A stretch of DNA of 64,000 bases from Chaunax sp. Z400 (GCA_037577475.1 CM075193.1:7960617-8024616); one strand, 5' to 3'; shown: positions 51,306 to 64,000, counted from the first letter of the stretch. The notes: a model not told the origin generated them from the letters alone. Numbers and translations: made by a program.

Positions 51306-53261
51306 TCACATTCTGTGATTGTACCTTTCAGCAAAGCCGTATAACGGTGCAACATTTCTCCCTTGAACAGGGTTTGTAAAAGGGGCTGCATAGTGTATCT
51401 ACTTTTTGCCACAGGGTTCATTTGAGGTGGAGGACTCTACTCCTTTAGAATCTCTCCCATCGTATATTGAACAGGGGGACTGAGAAAGACTGGACCCTTA
51501 TCAGTTTGAAATGCTAGTTCTGCCAGCAGCAGCTCAAAACCACAGGGCAATCGCCAAGCCTGTAGGGCAGCTGAGGTTAGGGAGTCTTTGAGTGCCGTTA
51601 TGCTTTGGCTTACAGTCTTGGTAAAGTATAAGTGTTTTAAACGATCATGTAACCATTGTATAACATCTTATTTTTTTTAACCGTATTGTCTGTACATTTG
51701 TTCATGCATTTTTTTTGTTTTTGTATGTTTTCAAGTTTACCTGCAAGGAAACAATGCAATACAGTCTGCAATTTTGACTTCTGAGAATAATTAAGTGGAA
51801 AATAAATACAAATGATAATGTAGTTGTATCCTCTCTCTCCCTCAGGGTTACTGATATAAATGTATTACAACTGCTTGTTTTCATTTGTGTTCAACCCCAA
51901 CAGCCTCTTTCTCCCTTTGTTCTGTGCTCTCTCTCTCGCTCGCTCTCAGAGGAAATAAAGGTGGCCTTTGACATCAGTCAGGGGATGAGAGTGATTTTCC
52001 TCAATCCAATAGCATATCCTGCCCCTTACAGTATATTTCAACCACTTATCAATTCAAGTACTCTTGTACAATAACAACGACTTGCTCTCCAGTTTAGGGA
52101 TCGCCCACCTTATTCTGTCTCCCCTAGTTGTAAAGTGAGAGCACCATCACAGGGCTTGAGAAGTGAGCAAGAAAGTGTCAATTTAGTTCTCTTCTACATT
52201 GCATCACACAACCTGCCCATACTCCCAAACCTCCCTACTGTGCACCAGCATTTCTGGGTCAGTTGTTGAGCTTTTAGACAACTGAAAGCATTACCAGCCC
52301 CAGTGTCAGAGCACATTTGTGTCCTGCATGGCTTTATCGTGCCTGTTTTGGGGTTAGATCTTGCTTGGTCTGTCCATTTTCTTTTGCATGGATGCGTCTG
52401 TGTATTTCGTCGATTTGTCCATGTTACTGTGTGCTTGCATGCCAGTGTGTCTGTCTGGATTTGCAAGTATGTGAGTGTGTGTGTGTGTGGATGGGTGAGA
52501 GTGTCTATATGAGTTTCTAGGATAACTGGATTCTGAGCTGTCTTGTCAGTTGACTCAGTGGTCAGTTTTGGTCCCACTGCCCCCAGCAATGCAAGATGGA
52601 GTGATGAGACCTGACAGACAGGGACAGTTGTTAGCAGGGCATCCCATAGTCTCACCAATCACAGCAAGTCTGCTACAAGGCCATCGCAGGAGGTTCAGAG
52701 AGCTTAGCCACATGCTCACAAATGCTTCAGACAAGGGTGACATTTATGCACCTATCATATTAACTTATTATTTACAAAATATTAACTCTCATACTATGAA
52801 GACAGGACATTTCCAATAACAAAGTGGCACGTGACAGTGAATAAGTGAGCACTGAGATGGAAATGTTCAGTATCAAAAATACCGTCCGTGCCATATCTAA
52901 CAACGGTGAAGGTGGTTGAGGGTCCTGTGCAGGTCAATGAAAGAAATTAGCAGGACATCGCCATTAAGCAAAGCTATTAAATCAATAAGCCGTCACCAGC
53001 CCAGGCAGAATAACCCGGTCGAAACAGCCACACACAAGGTTTAGGTCAGTACTTTATGTAGTACGACGACGCACATATTACTGTTACTAAATGTGTGTTA
53101 AATTAAAAGTGTACTCAAGTTTTTGTTGTGCTTGTGCTGACCCTGGGTATCGATTGATCCAGTATGGTGTCTCTTTTCGTGTCCAGCAGCAATTTTGAAC
53201 ATATTCCCTTTTGACCAGACAGTGGTTGGAGGGAAGCTACACTGACTGGCAACACCAAATA
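51306..53261. other. Gene-free stretch
   Basis: The first few hundred bases may still be 3' flank of the hAT element; I could not find its terminal inverted repeat. A short GT run lies at 52475-52489 and a CTCTCTCTCGCTCGCTCTC tract near 51927-51949. The 154-codon minus-strand frame (52194-52658) runs through the GT repeat and shows no domain. Confidence 0.45.
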
Positions 53262-53370
53262 TCAGTCAAACAACCATTCGCACTCACATTCACACCTACG
53301 GGCAATTTAGAGTCACCAATTCACCTATATTGCATGTTATTGGATTGTGGGAGGAAGCTCAGAATTCAAG
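53262..53370 (-). mobile_element. Teleost SINE fragment, reverse orientation
   Basis: The plus strand reads CAAACAACCATTCGCACTCA, then ACACCTACGGGCAATTTAGA, then GTCACCAATTCACCTATATT, then GGATTGTGGGAGGAAGC. This is the reverse complement of the conserved body of an abundant tRNA-derived fish SINE (its forward form ends in a GCGGTTACAGATAATGGATGG-like tail). Neither the tRNA-like head nor the tail is kept; both ends fade into unrelated sequence, so it is a fragment. Confidence 0.8.
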
Positions 53371-54510
53371 TAGGCAGAATAACATTAAGTTATATTGTCC
53401 GGGATCATTGCACTGTGTTCAGAATTATTATTGCAGCCAAACCCATAACTATAATGAAAGGAGCTGATGTAGGATGTGGCAGGATGAAATGAAGTGAGTG
53501 CATGCGCTGCAGAAATAACATGTCGTGTATTTTATTCATCATCCAGTTCTGATTTTTATGCTACCCATCAAGAAGTTTCAGATAATAATGTAGCTCTTGT
53601 TACAAAGGCCTAGATAATTTAAAACATGATTATGTGTATGATGTGTGCTAATAATCTGATTCAATTATCTAATTATTATATAACATGGAAATCCTGAAAA
53701 GGAGATTTGGTTTTTATTCATTATCAAAATTAACATATGTTACAATTTATAAAATAAATTATTTTCATTTTAATTAAATAATTGAATGCAATTGACTTAA
53801 AGCTATCATTTTTCAGCACACATATACAATGAATTTTTAATCATGAAAAAAAAGGTTTAAGCAGGCGTACTTAATCTTTTGACTTTTACTGTATATTATA
53901 GTATAGGCCCCTGCAGTGCAAGATATTTTAGAAACAGGCCTTAAATTGGGGTTCGGCCTCTTCTGAACTGACAGATTGTTCACACATGCCCACAAATGGC
54001 TGTCTATTCCCAATTGTTGTCATGGCCTTTTATTTAAAGAGTTCTATCTTGTTGTTTTCTCCTAGCCGACTTATATGTTAAATAACTTGATATAGTGGTG
54101 AGTTGGTAAATGACCATGTGAGAAGAAAAGTTATGAGAAAAAGTAACCATATTCTCAAAGCTTGCAAGTCTGTGCCTGTGTAACAACAGTTACACTCGTG
54201 CAGAGCAGGGCTTTTGAGATTTTGTGCTGCCACAACAAAGCTTGCCATGATTCTAACCACTATGCATTATAAAAACATAAATGAACAAGCACACAGAGAG
54301 CTGATTACTCTGAAGTACCTAATGTTGATAGTGTCATTCGGGCAGTACATAATCATGTAGACCTGAGGTCTGAATAAGAGACAGTCCACTCATAATAATG
54401 GTTCTTTGAACAGAAGATTTTGGCACATAGGAAGCCGCATATTAATATAAGCATCTCTGAAGAGCTGGTTGGTGGTCATTAGTGGCACTTCTTTGACACT
54501 TTTTGTACAG
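53371..54510. other. Very AT-rich gene-free stretch
   Basis: 53580-53880 is strongly AT-rich with ATTA/TAATTAAAT runs. No gene or known repeat. Confidence 0.55.
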
Positions 54511-54536
54511 AGATTGACCTGCTAGATTGACCTGCC
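54511..54536. repeat. 13-bp direct tandem duplication
   Basis: AGATTGACCTGCT is followed directly by AGATTGACCTGCC. Confidence 0.85.
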
Positions 54537-54709
54537 AGTGTGGCAATCTTTTTGCATCTTTCATGGTCAGCCTATTTAGCTATGTCTGACAAACTGCTTT
54601 CCAACAAGTGAGCTTTCAGCCCAGGGAGGGCAGAGCAAGCTCTAGAGGATAGCTGTCATCTTTTTGTCAGACCACAGGGAAGAGGAGGAGTTTGTCTCTT
54701 CCTCTCCTT

Positions 54710-54726
54710 CTCTCTCTCTCTCTCTC
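54710..54726. repeat. (TC)n tract
   Basis: About eight TC units within a longer pyrimidine-rich stretch (54698-54760). The Ser-Leu frames at 54664-54892 come from it. Confidence 0.85.
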
Positions 54727-55371
54727 CCACCATCTATCTGTCTCTCTATGTCAGCATGTTCCCCTAGTGCAAATCTTCATTTATGCAGTTCTTGTTATGC
54801 TCCTCTCAGCCTGGCTGTGGCGAATAAACAGGCGGGTGTCAGAGGATGAAAACACTAAATGTCCCAGAGGAGTGAGGCCCATCATTGCGTAAACCCCCTC
54901 ACCGCTGGCTCCTGAGGGCCACAGTAGCCATCACTGTATGCTAACTGAGAGTGACATGGAGACAGGCAGCTGGACTGGGGTGAAAGATGCTCCATGTGTC
55001 CTTCCTTAGGGAGAGATGAGCATTTGTACCGTAGGAATGATGCCCACCACTCCACGTAATCCTCTTTTCCCAGGCACTTCATTATCGCCTGCACACTGCT
55101 GCCACAGTATGTGTGTGCAGACAGATCTCTGAGGATAGCCACAGAATATCATGTAAGGGTATAGACAGGAAAATGTATTGAAGAGGATGGAAAAAGGTGA
55201 GGGCAACTGAGGGAGGAGGAAGGTGGCATGAAAAATGAAAGGGATATATCAAGTGAAAACTGTGGTGGAGGTGAGGAACAGATGTCAGACATAGTGGGTG
55301 GTAATGAGAGGAAAATATTTTGCCTAATGTCTTCACATTTTCCTCTGCATATTCATGTGTTTTCACTACAG
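54727..55371. other. Gene-free stretch
   Basis: No recognisable gene; overlapping frames on both strands of 66-94 codons show no domain. Confidence 0.5.
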
Positions 55372-55398
55372 AAACAAGTAGCAGCCGAAACGGAAAAG
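55372..55398 (+). other. Weak candidate 27-nt microexon (KQVAAETEK)
   Basis: An acceptor-like GTGTTTTCACTACAG ends at 55371. Nine codons in phase 0 follow, then AAG/GTGTCA, a weak donor. The length is a multiple of three and the peptide is charged and coding-like. With a poor donor and no known relative this is only a lead. Confidence 0.12.
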
Positions 55399-55989
55399 GT
55401 GTCAGGGGAAATCAGGTCCTCTTCATTAAACACCACAATTTATCAAACGTAATACTCACTCTGGTCTGTGGAACAACTTAACAGCTAAATAACGAGCATG
55501 TTTTGTAGGTTGAAGTATATTTTGAATTTTAATTTAAACATGCCATCTATGTGTAGCATCATGTTCCATTTAAGTTTTTAGATTACACAATCCAGTTAAC
55601 ATGTATGTGCATTCCTTTTTGTATTGCATCTGGCATGTGCAGATGTGTCTGCTGGGAAGAAGATTTATTTCTGAGTAGGAGAGTGCAGCAAAGCTATGTG
55701 AGCCCACTGGAACATGTTGGCACTCTACTGTGAGTCTCGCATTAGCACATGCCACAGTTGATGGAGGAGCATACTTAGCAGTAATAATGGGCATTATAGG
55801 GGGTGGTATCAGGACATTATTTCCAGAAAGCTCTAATTAAGCTTTTTACTATAACTTTGACACATCACTGATTGTCCAGTATCGAGAATGATTTCTAAGC
55901 TTCTGATAAACAAGCTGCTTGCCAATCACTTTGTTCTGGGCCTCCTATACACAAGGAAAATAAAAAAATTCATCAAACAGTGAGAGACA
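55399..55989. other. Gene-free stretch
   Basis: AT-rich, with no gene or repeat that I recognise. Confidence 0.5.
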
Positions 55990-56470
55990 GAGCTCTTCTC
56001 CTCCGACTCTCATCCAGGCCCTGATGAAACGGCAATCAGCTCAGTACCTAGAGGGAGTCAGATGTTTGTTGACGCAGATTTAAAACAGCAGCTAGAAGCA
56101 TTTAACAGCTAACTCAAACAAGAAGAACATCAGCCAAAAATGTCTTCAAACCGGGAGCTCCTTATCCCTGGAGCAGAGGATGAGATCAACCGCCATGTAA
56201 TGGAAAGTAAATGATTGTTTTTGTTTTCATATTATTTCATTGTTAGCAAAGCACTGCTCAATGCATATGTAAGATATCACACTAGATGCCAACGCTGTTT
56301 TACGTTATGTCTCTTTTGCCCACGGAACGCCGGCTCGCTATTTAAAGTCACATACCAGAGCGGCGGCGTTCTCCCATTGTTTTGTTCAGTGTGAACAAAC
56401 AAAGGCGTTGTAGAGAAGGGTCTTTGTCACAGCGCTGTTGTGTGATCGCAGTGTAAAACTGACACTTTCC
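55990..56470 (+). mobile_element. Non-autonomous DNA element, kin of the one at 27552
   Basis: The right end (CACAGCGCTGTTGTGTGATC, 56428-56447, and about 20 bp beyond) matches the reversed left end of the element at 27552-27905. The region is locally CpG-rich (56290-56455). Inside, an ATG at 56140 in good context (CCAAAAATGT) opens 24 codons, MSSNRELLIPGAEDEINR and on to a stop at 56212, with a GAAA/GTAAAT donor-like site at 56207. This looks like the first coding exon of a former transposase kept in a deleted copy. I could not find the left terminal repeat, so the left border is a guess. Confidence 0.45.
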
Positions 56471-59400
56471 CAACACTGTTCAGTCATCAGGGCATTAGAA
56501 GTGTTGGTGGCTCAATTAAAACAAAGTGCCTGTATGCATGAGTGTAAAGGCATTCAAAGCTACACACAGTTGTTGTGCCGATCTTTGATTGCATCAAAGG
56601 TGTGTGTGTTTCGACCACCCCACACACACAAAGGTCAAGATGTAGTGGGGTTTGGGATAATGCAGAGGAAACCGTTGGCCTTGATGCCATTTCACGAACT
56701 AAGTTCACTTCCTCCCTCATCCCTTGTTTGATAGTTAGCTTTTTAGTCTTGAAAATTAGCCTCTTCAAAATTTGTTACAAATACCCCAAAGACTAGGCAT
56801 GCATGTTATCCCACCGTAGCGGTTTTCAGACACAGTGTTCTGTGCTCTACATAAAAAAGTAAGCCAGAAGGAAATACTGCAGGATCGAGTGTGAGTGTGA
56901 GCATCAGCTGACAGCCCCTGGAACGCGTTTCTCCCCCTCAGTGGGCAGCAGAAAAAACCTCACCAAGCGTGACAATAACAGAATGCCAAAACATGGATTG
57001 GGCCAAATGAGCTGTGAACGCAAACAAAGTAGCGAATTTGTTCTATGGCATTTGGGGTGGACATGTGTCCCCTCAGCATGTTATATACTGCACACAGTCT
57101 CACTGTCAGGCAGGCAGTGAAATAGGGAGAATAATTAAAGAGAGATAAAAGAAAAGGCATAAAGATGGAAGGTGAAGAGAGAATAACAAAACATATGTCT
57201 GCCCAATTGTTCGAGCATTGCAGTATTTGAAAAGTGTTTATTTGTCTGGAGCTCACGTCAGATTTGTCATGTCTTACGGCACATTTTTGAGGCGTGAGCT
57301 CTGCCAGTGAAAAAGATGTTCTCTCGTTTTCCCCTGAGAATCTGTCTTGTTTGGTCTGTTTATAACTTCGGATTAACTCTTGAGTATTAATATATGCTTG
57401 TATCCGACTTAACTTCGGCTGTCTCTGTTTCAATATGCACTTTGTGTTATTCCTGGACCAGGCAGGACTGTCTCTGCGATTCTGAGTCTGCTGCAGCTGT
57501 TAAATGTTTTATTTACTGAGTCTTGATGAGATAAGAGCTGAGTGTTTTGGAATGTCTGTCTGAGGACATCAGCATGCCTCTCCGTTTGTGTGTGCTTCTT
57601 TTAAGTGCTGATTGGTCATTTGGCATCCGTCCCCTAACACCTAAATGGACTCTTAGAGCAACTCAGGAAGGCCATAAACATAAGCAGCCGATGGCAAGGC
57701 TAGTCTGAAAGTAAAAAGAAATTCCTACTAATATAGAGCTCTTTTGGATCCACCAGGCTGCTCTGCAAATAGGTTTTCAAACTTTTAAGTATGGGGCTGA
57801 TTTGTTGGGAGCTTCACATTTTTTAGGCTTGCGCCGTTGTTTATATGACATTATTTTACTCCCTATCTTTCTCCATGTGAGACTGAGACAAACCAGTTAA
57901 CGAATCAAAAGGGCCAAACGGCATGGAAAATGGATCTGTGCTGGGTGGCTTGTTAATTCCCCAGCGTGCCTCCTGAGGTGAATCGCTCTCGATGCGGACG
58001 CTGCCTTTGATCATTCACAAAGTATGTTGCAGCAAGGTCCGCACCAGCGCCCAACAGATGGTCATTAAATCATGCGTTTTATTTTACTGGAGCTTTTTAC
58101 ATTCCTGCAAGAACTGTGCGCTTTTATTGCTGCTATTTAGGATGGCTACCATGTTGATTAGAAACATGCAGAACCTTTTTGTGAGAATGCCAATAGACGT
58201 GATGCGTGCAAACTAACTTTAAATTAATTTGAAGTCAAATCTCTTTGCCCTTTCCTGTGTTTATTTTTACTCTCCAAGCACACAGGCGTAGGTGTAAGAT
58301 AGGATTCGCCTGTGAATATATTGATTACCAGAGGTGCTTTAAGTACATTTGTATGAATTCATAACATTTTTCTCCTGTTCTTATTTTCCTCACCAACTTA
58401 ACTTAAGTAGTGTGATTTGCTCTGAGGAGGTTTATAGTTTCAATGGCAGCAAAGCTTAGAGAAAATAGTTATTCATCTGGGCAATAATGACCTCCAGTCA
58501 ACTGTGCACCAAAAGCTTGTTAATTTTAGTGTCAGTCAGTATCATGGAGACATAAATATCTAATTACCTTTGCATTATTGGCCATTGAGTTGAAAAGGAA
58601 ATCCACCCTAATGATGTATGTCATCTGGTAGGCATTTAAATAGCTGACCTCCACAGGCTACCTCTCAGTAAGGCAAGAAATAAATGATCAAATCTCCTCA
58701 AGTTGATGATTGTCTGGGTCTGTAGACATATAAGTGGAAAGCTTGAGGGTACAGCTAGGACAGTTCATCTATTTTGTAAAACATATTTAAAATATTTTGC
58801 TTTGGCTGTTTGTAAACACAGTCTATATATGTATTTATTCTTGCTCATCTAGGCTGATACATGTGCACCTTCCTGCTTTAACCTGCTTCAGTTTGAGTCT
58901 GAATTAATTTGCATCAAATGTAAAACTCTATTGCAGTTCAATCTGCTGCAAATGAAATATTCTGAAGCAAACACCCACACAAACTCCTACATAAAATCCT
59001 ACTGTACTAATTTTGCAGCACAAATTGAGCTACACAATATAACCTTTGTGAGTCCTTTTATATTAGCAGGCTAGATAAGGGACGGAGGCCATGTATTATA
59101 CTGGCATGGGTGCCAAAGTTCCTGACATGGCAATTTGCTGTCTTTTCTTTAGGGTGAGTGGTGACAATAGGCTGCTGTAGGCTCATCCTGGTTCCTGTGT
59201 ACTGCAGTGTGAAAGCGGCTTGCCTTTTTGCCCCGGGGTCAGTGTGAGGATCTCAAACACCACGACTGATGAGCACTAATCTGGCCTCCTAGGCAAACAC
59301 AAGCCTTTCTCTGTAACCTTCAAGCCGTGAAACACAATTTACAGAGGTGGCGGGGGGTCGAAGGGACCATGATGTCAACAAGCAAATGGGGGAGCAGTTT

Positions 59401-60819
59401 CACAGTGTACACAATACACAGAGCATTTAAGTACACTGTGGCAATCTCACGATTCCCTGCTTTGGTCGACTGATTTTGAAAATGTCAATGTAAATGATTC
59501 TTTTTTTTCCACACCTGCTTATTTGGAAATTAGCTTTATTCTAGATCATCTTATAGAAAACAATTTGCTGTTATCTGTAACATAAAAACATGCACAATCT
59601 CAGGCAGTCCAAAACAGTATCGCTGCAATCAATATCAGTTGTAAAGCTGATACTTTTTTGTTCTTTCTTTACGAAGTTGATTAATCTCTATGGTAAATTT
59701 GAGGTTGTAGCTTGTGTTGGTGCTCTATACATTTTATTGAAAAGACATTTCAAATCATCTCTCCCTCCACATGTGCAAAACGAGGTTGGACAAAACTTTA
59801 GCAGCACCTTGAAAATATGCTAAAATGGATTTCCATACAGCTACAATTTCACTATGTTAAGTTTCACACATATAGTATTTATTTCAATTCTTTGGCATTT
59901 GATTGTATCCCATGTGCAAGCTGAGTGCTGTGTATTTTTTTCTTGAAACAGTCCACATGATTTGTAATCAGAGAAATAAATCTAACCTTCATAAATATGT
60001 ATAGTTTAAATACAAATCAGTTCAGAGAACTATTAATTAAATGTAAAAATGTTCATATTCTATTCTTACTATTGTGGTGCCTACAGACAATCTTCAGCAT
60101 GCTATCAGAAGTATAATACTGTCTTTGCCAATTTATATTGTAGTAATCATTTTAGTGCAGGCTTTATGTTAACTCTATTATTTGACATTCATTAAAATGT
60201 CTGCACCTGCACGTATCTGTGGAGAGCAGCACTTCCCTCATGCCGCTAATACTGAAGTTGATTAAAGAATTTAAATGGTCCATTTAACCCCTAAAGCAGA
60301 CAAGGCCTACCTTTGTGATAGTACCATTACTATGCAGTAATTTCTGCAGGCAGCAGCTCAAATTGATCCCCTTTCAGCCATCAGGAAGTTTTAGTGCTGC
60401 TGTGTGTGTGCTCAAAGCCCAGTTTAATAAAGCTAGCTGGTCACGAGCCGTTAAAGCAGAGGAGAACAATAAATAAACAGACCTGCTCTATCTTGCTCTA
60501 CTCCTTCCTCCCACTTCCTTCTCAACTACACTTCTATCCAGCCACATGGTGGATGTGCTCCATGCAGAGAGGCTAGCACCTCGTTATGACAGTTGGAGCC
60601 AGGCACTGAACCCTGAAATGCTAGTCAGATGACACAGCAGGGTGCTCACCCTTAAAGAGGGCTTGATTGTCTCCCTTGTGAAACAGACACGCATCTCTTA
60701 AAAATAAATGTTGCTTTATTTTATGTAAAATGGCATGTTGCCTTGAACATTAGTGTTTTTATTATTATGCATAAGCAGGGTGGTAGGAATGCTTTATGAG
60801 ACTGACACCACAGCACAGG

Positions 60820-60861
60820 CCATCAGCCAGGCAGATTGATGTTGGGGGGCCTGGCTGATGG
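60820..60861. repeat. Perfect 13-bp inverted repeat, 16-nt loop
   Basis: CCATCAGCCAGGC (60820-60832) and GCCTGGCTGATGG (60849-60861) are exact reverse complements around a G-rich loop. A GC-rich perfect stem in AT-rich DNA is unlikely to be kept by chance, but its role is unknown. Confidence 0.9.
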
Positions 60862-61039
60862 AGATAGAGTTTATCTGCTGCAGGCTGGGATATGAAATCT
60901 AATCACACGAGTGACAGGTGAGGAAATGCAGCCACAGATGAGCCTCTAACGCACACCATCATGCTTGTTCTCAACAAATGGCGAAGAATTTCTCTCTGCG
61001 GGGTTGAGAAAGGCGATAAGACAGCCTCAGACAAGAACT

Positions 61040-61072
61040 CTCTCGCTGCATAGACCTGTCTTTCAGCGAGAG
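61040..61072. repeat. Perfect 9-bp inverted repeat, 15-nt loop
   Basis: CTCTCGCTG and CAGCGAGAG are exact complements and contain CpGs. Short enough to be chance. Confidence 0.75.
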
Positions 61073-61849
61073 CAAAGAGAAATGGAATGAAAGGAGACAG
61101 TGAGAGAGAGGAGGACTGAGAAAAAGGTTACCATTGAAAATGTGAAAGGATGATTTGAATTAGGAGCACTTGAAATACTTTCACCAACGGGAAATAATTA
61201 ATCTTTCAGGCCATTTTTTTGTATTGTGCTGATTCTCAGCATTGTGTTTGGAATGTTGTCCTGCTGGTCAGTTTTTTCCTCTGTGCTTGTTGGTGGTCAT
61301 TAAGTGGCTTCTAAAAAAAAAACACCAAGTAAAATAAATGAGAGTAATGTAATACTTTTCATTGATAAAGAATGGATTTATGTTTTGATGAGTACGTATT
61401 ACCAATACACTCAAAGCCCCATACATATGCGTTACACAAGGTTTACCCACAGCTCCAAAACCACCGCTGCTAGCAGGGCTTCAGTCCTGTGCTCTTCAGT
61501 TGTATTGACATCATTATATTATATTTATATCAAATAATGAGAAAAAAATAGTATTTTTCATACCCTGCATCGTAAGCTGTATTTTTATTTGTGGACAGTT
61601 CTATCTCTTTACAGAATTGCTTTTTTAGTGTATACCCCAGTGCAGCCAAAAGCCCTGTTTTGGTGTTAGCAGAGGTGTATATTAGTGCATTAACATGAGC
61701 TCATGCAGGTGTGGTTGATCCTGCAGGCAGCAAAGGTCACACAGATATACACAATGAAGTGTTTTGTTGGTTTGTTTTATATTCCCCTTATTTTTACTAC
61801 CAAATTAGAAAAATAAGGCTGCAGTCCTTTTTTCCACTAACTCCAACTG

Positions 61850-64000
61850 TTGGCCATGCATTATGCAGACCACTCAGTGTTTTCCTCTGGTACTCATGGA
61901 GCCGCCAGCTGCTTTAGCTTCACTAAGGGCCATAGTGCATTCAGAGGTTCATGCTATTCTCTCAAGATCATACCGCAATCTGCAGGAGCCCTGACCAACC
62001 AGTGGGAGTTTCAGTACAATGCCAAGGACATGATCTCGTGCTGGCTTCCCACCCACAAATACTTCCGACTGTGTTCAGTGGAGCACCCAGCCAAGCCAGA
62101 GGCAACAAACACCAGGATTTAATCCCTGATTATCAATTCCCCTATCAAACCTCTCTGTATCTTCAAACTGTGTTGTTTTAGAAAACCAGGTCATTACCAT
62201 AAACTGCAGTTACTTTTAAGCTTCATGGTGAATTCTGAAAGGAAAACAAAGAAAGAAAACAAGACTACAACTAACTAAGAATAACTAAGAGTTGATGATC
62301 TTGTGGATGGTAAAAACCCAAAATATTTTTCTCAATTTCCTGAGCTGTTGCTCATTTATGCTTGACAAATTAGTACAACTACTCAGACCTGCTAATAGTA
62401 AAAAGAAATCAGCATTGAACCATCCTTTCAACCTGTCATTTAATTCTTTGGTTATTTTTTTATTTTTTGATTGAGTATGGTTTGATGATGCAAGCGTTTT
62501 CATTTCTCCCCATATCTTAGATGTTTTCTGAGTGATATAGACACAATCATACATCTCTGAAGATAAGAAGGTTTTATGGCTCTTTGTCTAATATATTTGT
62601 CAGAAAAGAAAAGTATGCTGTGATGTGTATTAGCATAGCATATTGATCCCCATCTCACTCATCCTAAATCACTGTACACAGAGTGTACAAGCAAGAGAGT
62701 GTCAAAGGGCGTGAGAGGGATGATGACCTCTTCACCTGGCCTCAGACGGAGCCATCGGATCTCTCTAGGGAAGGCCCACTGGACACATCTCTATGTCCTC
62801 TGCCTGTTCAGCATTCTTCCCTTCACCACACATCCACACATCCTCCATTCTCCCGCTGAACTGACGACCCCAGAGCCAGGGTGCTATGCCATCCATTTGC
62901 CAACAGGAAGATTGTTTTTCAGCCCTTGAAATTCTAGCCTGTAAGATCAATGTTGCAGCTGGTCTGAGAGATCCCAGTTGAGGGCACAGAGGGCCAGAAA
63001 GGGGTGAGGTCAGGGTCTTCTCTCAGGCTCCCTGTGGTGTGTTTAGGGAAAGATATGACACTCTGGAAACACTCTTTTCACTGACAGCTTGTGGTTTTGT
63101 CTTCAGCTAGTGCTTGATAAGGCCAACTGCACTGGTTAACATTCTTAGATTCTTCTAATTCTTAACTTTTGGCTCAGAAACAACTGAGATGACTAGCCAA
63201 ACAATAAGCAATTTAAAGATTTTTTTTCTTCAAATTGGACAATTCCCATTCCCAACTCTGATTTTTTAGCCTCCTCTACAGAACTGAACTAAAGCAGAAT
63301 GATTTCATGCTTTCAGCTTAGTATAGTATTATGCTAAATACCTTTAGTGTGTAAAGGACACTCCAATGTGTCGACGCAGGTCAAGTGCTCATTTTAAAAG
63401 AGGGAATCTGTAGGGATGTGCAGGACAACACAAACATACATGCCTTCCTTACACAGGGCTTTGAGAGCCTTTTAAGAGAGAGACATGTTAGTTGAAATGA
63501 CGGTGAGCAAAAGGATTCTTGCAATAATGGTCATTATTAGTTTTTTTAAGAAGCACACTAGACTGAAACATTTAGGTCTCCCATATAATAGATCCCGTTG
63601 TTTCAGTCTCTCTCTCAGTGTGTAAAAGGTGCTGAAGAGATTTTGGTGAATATGGCGTAATGGGAGGTCTTTGTTTGCTCCGGTGCCAGCCCTTCACAAT
63701 GGGTGGATGAAGGAGGAACACTTCACACACAGATGTTCCCTCTTGATCACACTCCTCAGTGTGACCCTCTTAAGAAGCTAAGGGAGGCACACACAGCACA
63801 TGATTACTTTAACCAGCTAGACTGTTCTCAAACCCTTTCAAAATCACCAATTTACATGAAGAAACTAAAATATGTTGTAGTTATTTACATTTTCTGGAGA
63901 ATTAGAGGATCCTAAAAAAACAAGACTGCTGCGTTTATTTGAAGGAATCTATAAACCTTTGTTTGATTAATAAGAAGCATAAACTTACAATGCTGTAGAC
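61850..64000. other. Gene-free stretch with one coding-looking frame
   Basis: The plus-strand frame 61850-62122 (90 codons) has a G+C-rich, coding-like second half (NQWEFQYNAKDMISCWLPT). I cannot match it to a family and see no splice sites; the segment could equally be part of an unrecognised repeat. The remainder to the window end shows nothing. Confidence 0.35.

Larger units (their letters stand above)
56471..61849. other. Gene-free stretch with two short hairpins
   Basis: No gene is recognised. The 157-codon minus-strand frame at 56960-57433 has no motif, repeat or splice context that I can name. Two GC-rich hairpins (60820-60861 and 61040-61072) are listed separately. An ATTTGCAT octamer lies at 58907-58914. 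Confidence 0.5.

Overview
The window looks like 64 kb of nuclear DNA from a ray-finned fish, most likely a teleost. It is AT-rich and poor in CpG, with long pure GT/AC arrays and several interspersed elements of types I know from teleost genomes: a reverse-orientation SINE piece, an element starting with TAGGGCTGCAACTAAC, elements bounded by a CCTCCGCCAAGG-type end, and a BED-finger hAT transposase relic. There are no bacterial operons, phage genes, rRNA, tRNA or CRISPR arrays. I recognise no complete protein-coding gene. The simplest reading is a very large intron or intergenic interval of a vertebrate gene; most open frames are chance or microsatellite shadows.

Layout. 0-5.5 kb is plain AT-rich DNA. 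5.57-6.97 kb is the one strong promoter-like block: a CpG cluster, an AP-2-type palindrome, a consensus splice donor on the minus strand at 6606/6605, a CRE-like octamer and a CT/GA tract. This fits a transcription start region, more likely for a minus-strand transcript, but no gene is identified. 7-22 kb is gene-free, with a 133 bp GT array at 17.5 kb. A degenerate interspersed element lies at 22.14-22.58 kb, a 95 bp AC array at 25.9 kb, and a small inverted-repeat-bounded DNA element at 27.55-27.91 kb. A compact inverted repeat (about 39 bp arms) is at 31.52-31.61 kb. The best exon candidate is a 30-nt plus-strand microexon at 41,643-41,672 with branch point, acceptor and donor all in place. 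Weaker exon candidates lie at 36,999, 44,042 and 55,372.

Mobile DNA dominates the second half. At 44.6-45.2 kb an old element is split by a second, 319 bp element with its own terminal inverted repeats and a TTA target duplication. At 49.5-51.2 kb lies a decayed plus-strand hAT transposase with an N-terminal BED finger and C-terminal dimerisation domain, broken by stops, frameshifts and a gap. A SINE fragment is at 53.3 kb. An element at 56.0-56.5 kb shares its end sequence with the one at 27.6 kb. 56.5-64 kb is again gene-free, with two short GC-rich hairpins at about 60.8 and 61.05 kb.

All homology calls are recognition by eye; no search was run. Exon calls rest on splice signals and open frames only.
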